Source of the DNA: Glandiceps talaboti
Taxonomy: Eukaryota; Hemichordata; Enteropneusta; Spengelidae
Assembly: GCF_964340395.1 (NCBI RefSeq)
Contig: NC_135559.1
Location: 21,300,621 to 21,364,620 of the forward strand
Reading direction: 5' to 3'
DNA: 64,000 nt
A program made the translations under genes and the position numbers. How positions within the stretch are numbered: the first letter of the stretch is position 1; each line of letters opens with the position of its first letter. This document shows, piece by piece, positions 49,065 through 64,000 of the stretch. Below the pieces are notes generated by a model. The model had not been told where the DNA came from. It saw only the letters and a program-made list of their open reading frames with translations, and made no database searches.

Positions 49065-50513
49065 TCAGAATATTAATGAAATTGACATATTTTTCAGCAT
49101 GGCGGGGCTAGTAACCCTTTTGTACCCAACCACGTCCATTAAATCGCCACAGTCTCCAGTATTTTCTATTTCTTTGGCCAAATCAAATGTTATCCGACCT
49201 CGCCATGCTTGTGATGCAGCATGGGAATTTCTTCGTGTGGAGTAGGGGTGCACTCTAAAACTCCCTGTATAGCCTCGCTTTGTATTCATCTCTAGCCAAG
49301 TGTTGACATCCCTTATCATATCAATACCCAGGAAATCATAGACTTCTTTGGTCATTTCCAAAGGTGCAATTGCCATGTCCTCGTACCTGAGTGGATAATA
49401 TTGGTCCCTAGGAAACCAATTTCCCCGTATCCCCAGTAGTATATTCCGCAGCAAGGATGTACAATACTTATTAAGACGTTGAATTATTCCCTTGTTTAAA
49501 TGTTCCAGTGTAAGAGGATATTTGACTTTGACGAGGCCTTGTAATTTAAAGTTACTCAGATGAAGTGGGATGACAGACGCCAACATTGCTCTGGGATCCC
49601 GTATTAAATTGATGATTTTTAGACCAATGTCTTCGTTTTTTATCAAGGGTAAAAACGTGCTGAGTTCATGAAGACGAATGGTTTTAACGCCTCTGTACCG
49701 ATACACTTTGCACGTCTCACTTGCTTTCTTGGGCGTCATACGAAAACAATGCGTACCATGGCGACCACCACAGTCTTCTATAACATCCGGGATACTTTCA
49801 TCAACCCATGCAAATACAATTCCAAGTTTACCAACACCAGTCTTAGGATTATACATCTTGTCTAGAAACATTTCCGTACTGGTTTGATCAAATCGACATC
49901 TGTACAAGTTCTCCAACATATCAACACCCTGTACGAGTAGCCTCGGGTCGTCGTCTTCAAGCCCGAGCGACTTGATTGGTTCGTAGAAGTAAATAAACAT
50001 TGGATTCTGTTTCAGAATTTCGCCAACAAATGAGGACCCGGTGCGTATAGAAGCAAGTACCACAACATTCAAGGGATGTGATGTGTTGTAAACCTTTTTA
50101 ACACCATTGTCGATGTCATGTTGTGACTTCGTTTTCAACTCAAATTTATATTTAAGATAGTCGTTCCGTAAAGTGTCTATTGCGTCAGTTATTTTTTCCG
50201 TCTTAGTTCCAACGTGTTCAAATTTACCCTTGAGAACCTTAAAACCACTGCTATCAGCCTTGGAATTGTGGGCTTTGTTGTTGTTTTTTGGAGAAAAGGG
50301 CGGAGCACTGGCATGTGTTCGGACGGTTGAGTCGTCGAAGTGTTGTACTATAGAGTTTGTTTGATCCATTCCAATCATTACATTGCCTTGAACTGGTCCT
50401 ATATCCGTTTTCCCTAAGCTATTGTTGTGAAGGGCGTGCAACCAAGTGCACGATATGACAATGTTCAGGACAATCAAAGATGTCGTCAAAATGACGAATT
50501 TTCTCTGCCGCAT
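49065..50513 (-). CDS. Carbohydrate (Gal/GalNAc/GlcNAc 6-O) sulfotransferase, paralogue B
   Basis: A single-exon, 482-codon ORF from ATG 50513. MRQRKF precedes a hydrophobic segment (about residues 7-24), giving a type II Golgi topology, then a luminal stem to about residue 145. The 5'-PAPS loop RTGSSFVGEIL begins at R157, and the 3' motif RDPRAMLAS at R305. YYPLRYEDMA and the terminal RITFDLAKEIENTGDC match paralogue A almost residue for residue. The catalytic domains are close paralogues while the stems differ. The role is transfer of sulfate from PAPS to a glycan sugar, acceptor unknown. The last residues (MSISLIF) are encoded by DNA resembling the adjoining 33-bp minisatellite. No frame disruption. 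Confidence 0.94.
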   Translation of the reverse strand: MRQRKFVILTTSLIVLNIVISCTWLHALHNNSLGKTDIGPVQGNVMIGMDQTNSIVQHFDDSTVRTHASAPPFSPKNNNKAHNSKADSSGFKVLKGKFEHVGTKTEKITDAIDTLRNDYLKYKFELKTKSQHDIDNGVKKVYNTSHPLNVVVLASIRTGSSFVGEILKQNPMFIYFYEPIKSLGLEDDDPRLLVQGVDMLENLYRCRFDQTSTEMFLDKMYNPKTGVGKLGIVFAWVDESIPDVIEDCGGRHGTHCFRMTPKKASETCKVYRYRGVKTIRLHELSTFLPLIKNEDIGLKIINLIRDPRAMLASVIPLHLSNFKLQGLVKVKYPLTLEHLNKGIIQRLNKYCTSLLRNILLGIRGNWFPRDQYYPLRYEDMAIAPLEMTKEVYDFLGIDMIRDVNTWLEMNTKRGYTGSFRVHPYSTRRNSHAASQAWRGRITFDLAKEIENTGDCGDLMDVVGYKRVTSPAMLKNMSISLIF

Positions 50514-50660
50514 TGTGTCCCCGCTAACAGTCTACGATATACTTTCCTCAAGTTATGCTCGTCTTCAGTTTTGTGTTCTCAGCTTAATTATGTGTATACA
50601 TGTACGTACGTCCCATCACTGCGAGCTAGCCAATCCAAGTTACGTCGTTCTAGAAAAAAT

Positions 50661-51692
<1,032 letters not shown>

Positions 51693-52440
51693 ACACTAAC
51701 TTTTGAACTTTTTGACCGAGCGTACTTGTCATGTGTGACGTATATTGAAAAAAAGAGACGATTCATAAACTGTATCATGTTTTATAAAACACAACTGACC
51801 AAAGCTATATAATCAGTTTAGGTGAGGACGGTAAATTGTCTGCTATGTGTGTACACGAATGGTTGGCATGACAACGACAAAAGTATAGTCCATTCTCGCA
51901 AGCCAGGATACAATTTTCTTGTGACTCAACGGAAAATAATACACCTCTGCACGGATACGACGATGACATAGCCAAGTTCATTGTGAATGTTTTTAATCAC
52001 TGACTTTAATCCCAAGAAATAAGTCTGTGCGCGAGTCCAGTTGGTACGATCCAACTTTGCCCCCCTTCGCGTATTTCGGTACCAAGTTCTTAAATTCGTA
52101 TTTCGATGCCAAGTTCTTAATCCGGTACCAAGTTCTTAAATTTAGAAAAAATCTTATATATAATGATTTTTCTCTGATCATTTTTTTTCAAGTTGTCGAC
52201 GAGGGTCAACGAAGATATCCACTGATCTGTTCTGGCAAATTTTAATGAGAAGAGGTTGAGCCCTGTCAACATTACCCACTAAGAAGAGTGAGATTACAAT
52301 AAAAGTTACTTTATGTTCGTTCTGCTGCGTTCGTAGTCCCGAGTCAGATCATACGAACAGATTCAAACGATGTTTGGTCGTGTGTCGTATTGTATCGGAA
52401 GAACATCCGGGGTCTAGCAGATAGACTAATAATTAGCAGA
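51693..52440. repeat. Mostly unique sequence with a short direct repeat
   Basis: GGTACCAAGTTCTTAAATT-like units occur three times at about 52057-52142. No gene signal is seen. Confidence 0.5.
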
Positions 52441-52445
52441 AGTGC

Positions 52446-52768
52446 CAGTTACATTGCTTTATCTCTTATCTTCTGGGAGATTATCACCATACTAGTTAAT
52501 GCATAAATGAGTGTGATAAAGAGCTAGAGTCTTCAGTGTTAGTGAATGGTTGAGGGTTTGTCCGGTGTGATAATCACCAAGCTGCAGTAGATAAGAGATA
52601 AAGACAATTTTCGATAACTTGGATAATAGGACAAGAATGGTCAAGGTGTCTTTATTGACTATTTAGTCAATAGAGAGAGTCCATATTAGTACATGTTTGA
52701 GTGTTTGTCCTGTGTGATAATCACCCAGTAGATAAACATATAAAAGAGATAAAGCAATTCTTGTTGTA
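52446..52768. mobile_element. Foldback repeat with GTGATAATCAC motifs
   Basis: GTTACATTGCTTTATCTCTT followed by CTGGGAGATTATCACC at 52451-52494 is mirrored at about 52711-52766 (CTGTGTGATAATCACCCAG, AAGAGATAAAGCAATTC, GTTGTAAC). A further partial copy (GGTGTGATAATCACC, GATAAGAGATAAAG) lies at 52565-52602, so the element looks internally duplicated. Target-site duplication not resolved. Confidence 0.55.
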
Positions 52769-52779
52769 ACTGAACCCGG

Positions 52780-53010
52780 CTAATTATGCGAGTCTTAATT
52801 TAGATAAGAGGAGAATGGACAAGGTGTCTTTATTTAGTCAATAAAGAGAGAACTATATAGAGAAAAGCAGCCAGGGAAAGAAGAAAAAAATGTTATATCA
52901 CCCCAAAAATAAATGAGACAGTTGATCAATATCACACACAAGTTTTATGTCACCACAAAAATTAATCATCCAATCGATCAATCGTGCAACCACATTTTTT
53001 TTTTACATTT
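52780..53010 (-). repeat. Dispersed repeat R3, reverse-oriented copy
   Basis: On the minus strand it carries TTGATTAATTTT, GTGATATAACA, TTCTTCTTTCCCTGGCTGCT and TTGACTAAATAAAGACA, as in the copies at 24425-25215. It includes a minus-strand AATAAA at 52834-52829, about 290 bp past the MOLO1 gene stop, which might serve that gene. Confidence 0.68.
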
Positions 53011-53119
53011 TCTACGCAAATTGAATGTCATCCTTAGCGGATCATCAAAACGGACCTTTGTTGCTGCCGCCCTTCTAGTTCAAGCTTAAGTTCAAGCTAA
53101 ATAATAAACCAAAATCGTA

Positions 53120-60387
<7,268 letters not shown>

Positions 60388-60561
60388 AACGATGTCATAA
60401 TGTACTGGCTGTCATAAGTGAACCTGTAATAAACGTTGGGTACAGTATTAGTTAAAGACAGCATGATTTATGTAATGTAATGTTTTTGTTTAAAACTCTC
60501 CAAATATATAGCAATATGTATAGTCATGATAGTGCCATCTGTCCTGTATTGCCAGTTCTCT

Positions 60562-60573
60562 CTTTATTTATAG
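60562..60573 (-). promoter_or_regulatory. Candidate TATA box of the MOLO1-domain gene
   Basis: CTATAAATAAAG on the minus strand lies about 180 bp upstream of the ATG. A start about 30 bp downstream would give a 5' UTR of about 145 bases. Motif and distance only. Confidence 0.3.
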
Positions 60574-60739
60574 TTTATGATACCCGTATGATAGCACCCC
60601 GCTGTTTACTTGTTCTGTCGATGAGATGGGGTCATGGGGTCCAACATTTCTAAGGGCAATGGTATGTTTACCTACATACGTTGAACAAAAACTGTAATAC
60701 TCAGAATTGTGTTTTGGTGATACAGGTGTTCACTTTCTT

Positions 60740-60893
60740 CCCATTAGATATGAAACTTACACGAAGACTGGTAGGGTTAGCAGATTACAGAGTTGTTAGG
60801 AATTTAGAAGAACCATCACAAATCACTCTGTACGGGTTTTGTACGCGTTTAAGCTCAAGTATTCAATACGACAAAATGTCAAAATCAACTTGA
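60740..60893 (+). pseudogene. Possible BEL/Pao-like retrotransposon fragment
   Basis: The frame contains KLTRRLVGLADYR followed by EEPSQITLYGFC, resembling the segment that leads into the LHGFCDAS motif of BEL/Pao pol proteins. The expected D-A-S after GFC is missing and the frame ends soon after. Too short to be certain. Confidence 0.28.
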
Positions 60894-61170
60894 TGGAGTC
60901 GTTCAAAAAGATCATTTTATGATGTACCCTGACTGTCTTGCGTTCCAGGTTGGAACCTGATAATTACTGTGTTAATTATATCATTCTCTATTTCATTAAT
61001 TACAATCCCGTATTCCGTCACAAGTCAATTAAATAACAAATGTAAAACAACGCAAGTTAACTCTGGTATCATTTGGGTGTTTGCCTACTTCCTAACTTCC
61101 ATCTGAGAGAACACAACTCACTTACCGAGCAAACTAGGGAGTCGGGAGTACACTTACGTGACTCCTTGTG

Positions 61171-61372
61171 GTATATATAGGGGTAATCCAAGTTCCAATT
61201 TCACAATCTTCGCAAGCAGATATAAGACTTATACCATGATATAATAGGAATGGGCAGCTCGTCGAAATTAAATTTTAACGGGTCAGGCTATACATTGCCA
61301 AATCTGTGTTCTCCGACGGTTCTACTGTTGAATAACCATGTGTGTGTCTTTGTTATGCTTTGTACACAATAA
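61171..61372 (+). CDS. Candidate small ORF with TATA box, unknown
   Basis: GTATATATAG at 61171 lies about 80 bp upstream of an ATG at 61250 that opens 40 codons, MGSSSKLNFNGSGYTLPNLC and onward, ending TAA at 61370. The stop codon is immediately followed by a further ATAAATA. The MGSSS start could be an N-myristoylation site. No homology is recognised, and chance is likely. Confidence 0.18.
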
Positions 61373-62278
61373 ATACCAGTCATGTACGCCACTTGTCTTT
61401 TTAGTAATTTATGCATGCCTTACCCGATTATACTTAGTTACAAAGCCAAACCACTGAGCCGGTCACAATGATGTTTTGTAGTCGTCTACATACGGGCAAC
61501 TGAGGTACAAATAATCAAAGGCTGGGTTTCAAAGGGGTGACCTTTAAACCTTTTAAAGGTTTTATTGACCCTATAGTTGACGAAAATGATACAAAAATGC
61601 ATTAAAATAGTGTAATATCTTCCAGGCTGCCAGTCCAACATTTTTTACAACGAACTGTGGTAAATACTGCGCGAATCACACTTGGTAACTTTATACTTTG
61701 TCCGTTTTTGGAAGTACATCATGGCATTAAAACTACGTACCAGTTACCCCACTATTCCGACCTACCGACCGATCTACCTACATACCAACCAACCTACCTA
61801 CCTACCCATCCACCCACCCACCTACATCTGTACCTACCTATACAAATCTTTAAAAAAATATTAAAAAGAAAAATCTATTTTTAAGATTATCGATTATAAA
61901 AATCACAGTTTCAATCACAGTTATTATATAAATAATCCGTAGCTATTCGCGGCCATCTGTAAAAAATTTCCAGAATAGGTTATTAAAAACAACTATTCAG
62001 TGTCCCTTTTCATTTAAATCGTGAAATATTGAATATCGTTTATATTCATTTTAGTGTTCACTGAGATGATCAAACTATCATTTATATTGAAGGAAAATAC
62101 CCTGTCGTGCTGGTTTTGCTTGGTCTCACTTTCTCTGAAGTTATCAGTTTACCTCTGTCTTTCCCTTTTTCCCTATTCAACTTAATGGCGCACAAACGAT
62201 TTCTTTGAGTTTACCGACATGCCACAAAGAGGATACGGGCGGAGCATTGTCTCAGAGTCAATAATGTTTTTTTTTTAG
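61373..62278. repeat. Non-coding sequence with a (CCTA)n microsatellite
   Basis: A degenerate CCTA/CCGA/CCAA/CCCA tract lies at 61757-61845. The remainder is AT-rich without gene signals. Confidence 0.6.
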
Positions 62279-62466
62279 AAATGATCCACACCCATTGCCC
62301 GCTAAACGGTTTGCACCAATTTTCTACAACATTCACGTTTAGGGAACAAGCAAAATTTACAGTGGGGGCTGAGGAGAAAATGGGGGGCCATATATGTAAA
62401 GACGGTAAACTGGAGAGAAGAGTGTTCAATGTATTAACATTTGCAGATGTCATAGACGCAATCTAA
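62279..62466 (+). CDS. Candidate terminal coding exon, unknown product
   Basis: After a long pyrimidine tract and TTTTTTTAG the sequence is open for 61 codons from ATG 62281 to TAA: MIHTHCPLNGLHQFSTTFTF, then FTVGAEEKMGGHICKDGKLE, ending LTFADVIDAI. Composition and codon use look more like a coding exon than most ORFs here. No upstream exon was identified on this strand and the sequence is not recognised. It could be a transposable-element fragment. Confidence 0.3.
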
Positions 62467-62934
62467 GAAATTAGGAGGCCCTAAGCCATAACTCAAAAGT
62501 AAGTTTTACTCTTTCTAATTATGGGTTAAAATGTCGAGAATATATTATAATATACTGAATGTAAAATTGAGGTATCGAAGACAATATTCAAGTACTCCAT
62601 GGCCTTCGATAATGTTTATGGTGTTAAAATGTACGCCTCTTATTGGCCTTCTACATGTCCTCAGGCAAAACTAAAAAAAATGTTTGGTTCTTGTCACAAA
62701 GGCAAAGGCATGAAGATGTACGTGGAAATAGAAGTATATTGTTACTATTTTACCTTTTTGCAAAATGTTTAGGGTCAGAGTTTAAATTAGGATCGGTCGA
62801 GGTAACAGAAACAAATTTAAACTATTATTTTATTGGGCGTTATTTTCAGAAAAAGTGCTCACCATGGGAGTCAAAGACTTCCTCCTACACCCTCTCGACG
62901 AGCGATCATGGGGATGCTGTTCCTACTCCTACGT
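62467..62934. other. No supportable feature
   Basis: AT-rich sequence leading into the compound microsatellite. The long ORFs that start here owe their length to the repeat. Confidence 0.45.
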
Positions 62935-63013
62935 CATACATACATACATACATACATACATACATACATACATACATACATACATACATACATACATACA
63001 TACATACAGACAT

Positions 63014-63056
<43 letters not shown>

Positions 63057-63110
63057 TCCAGCCAGCCAGCCAGCCAGCCAGCCAGACAGACAGACAGACA
63101 GACAGACAGA

Positions 63111-63173
<63 letters not shown>

Positions 63174-63266
63174 ACATACATACATACATACATACATACA
63201 TAGTATACATACATACATACATACATACATACATACATACATACATACATACATACATACATAGTG

Positions 63267-63327
<61 letters not shown>
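62935..63327 (+). repeat. Compound (CATA)n-(CAGA)n-(CAGC)n-(GCAC)n-(CA)n array
   Basis: The tracts, in order, are CATA, CAGA, CAGC, CAGA, GCAC, CA, CATA, a TAG interruption, CATA, then CA. Neighbouring tracts differ by one base in the tetramer, consistent with stepwise conversion of one repeat into another. Confidence 0.97.
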
Positions 63328-63331
<4 letters not shown>

Positions 63332-64000
63332 TACCTCTCTAGTCCACATTGTGCCTACTATTAAATCCGATAAAACACACTCCCCTACTTTGACGTGTAA
63401 ATTAGTGCAAAAAGTGTCTGATTAGCCTAAACTTCGAGGGGAGCCCCTTCCCCGACACCCCATGTGAGGTGTAAAAATGTCACATATGACATATTCATAT
63501 TTTCAGCAAATCCAATAATTTAACAACATAGCATGTCCTAGTTTGACTGAAAGGTCAACAAACTGTCTCAAGGATATCGGATTCAGACCACACAAGATTC
63601 TAAGCGTACTCGAGTACATGAGACGACAGTCTGCATTTCATAGATAGCTAGGATTCATAGTGATCATTCGTCAATGTTTTGAGAATAGTCTTTAGAGCAT
63701 GTTAACGCCCCTGAAAAGTGTAATATGGATTGCATTAATTATTTGGCCATTGGCCATGAATTATGTAAATTTGGACTTTAAGGACGTCACAATAAAGAAC
63801 ACTTGGCACTGGCAACAAGGGGGCACTTGGCTTCGTGGGAAGTCAATGAACGAGGCACTTGCAAGGTGTGTGTAGTCTGAGCTAATTCCCTAAGGTTCAA
63901 GTGGTGATCCCGGTACATACAGAAGTTGAGTCGGACATAAGATGTGAGAGTGATTCGAGTGTAGTTACTTGGTCTGTCAGCTGTGTGCGAAGACAAAAAG
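63328..64000. other. No supportable gene
   Basis: Unique sequence. A minus-strand 69-codon ORF (63787-63996) has no recognisable motif. A CACATGTGAGG..TCACATATG direct-repeat-like stretch lies near 63460-63490. Confidence 0.4.

Noticed and set aside
63787-63996. Minus-strand 69-codon ORF as a gene
   Set aside because: No recognisable motif, no convincing splice sites, and it reaches the window edge without support.

Overview
This is eukaryotic, AT-rich genomic DNA from an animal, very rich in repeats. The gene families present (single-exon Golgi carbohydrate sulfotransferase paralogues, a MOLO1-domain membrane protein, a TMEM256/DUF423 orthologue), the GT-AG introns, and the abundance of microsatellites and foldback elements suggest a marine invertebrate. 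A cephalochordate, hemichordate or similar would fit, but nothing seen here fixes the species.

Layout. (1) 1-14.6 kb is a tandem satellite of about 420-bp monomers, 36 copies, arranged in a 4.14-kb higher-order repeat. Each monomer carries an 80-bp exon-like block with a good 3' splice site before it and GTAAGTG after it. The array decays rightward (14.5-15.7 kb) into diverged units that keep the exon-like block, and it ends in a possible terminal exon. (2) 15.7-27.6 kb has no gene I can name. It holds microsatellites, degenerate minisatellites, dispersed repeat families, two miniature inverted-repeat elements with target-site duplications, and a candidate two-exon ORF near 22-23 kb. (3) 27.7-29.2 kb: carbohydrate sulfotransferase gene A, minus strand. 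(4) 29.2-37.9 kb: microsatellites, the decayed 3' end of a non-LTR retrotransposon (31.4-32.07 kb), a 330-bp CT tract, and one arm of an inverted duplication whose other arm is at 50.7-51.3 kb. (5) 38.0-42.9 kb: a four-exon TMEM256 orthologue on the minus strand, including a 38-nt exon. Its introns contain a foldback element and other repeats. (6) 43.2-46.9 kb: a 3.7-kb (GGTA/GATA)n tract. (7) 49.07-50.51 kb: sulfotransferase gene B, minus strand, followed by a 33-bp minisatellite. (8) 53.1-60.4 kb: a four-exon MOLO1-domain gene on the minus strand. Its 5.3-kb first intron contains about 110 copies of a 35-bp palindromic repeat. (9) 60.4-64 kb: repeats, a possible BEL-like remnant, one exon-like ORF, and a compound tetranucleotide array.

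The four recognisable genes are all on the minus strand but have unrelated predicted roles: glycan sulfation in the Golgi (two paralogues), a small multi-pass membrane protein, and a secreted or type-I membrane protein of the levamisole-receptor-modulator family. I see no operon-like co-function. The two multi-exon genes were assembled by hand from splice sites, reading phase and remembered family sequence. They have not been checked against transcripts or a database.
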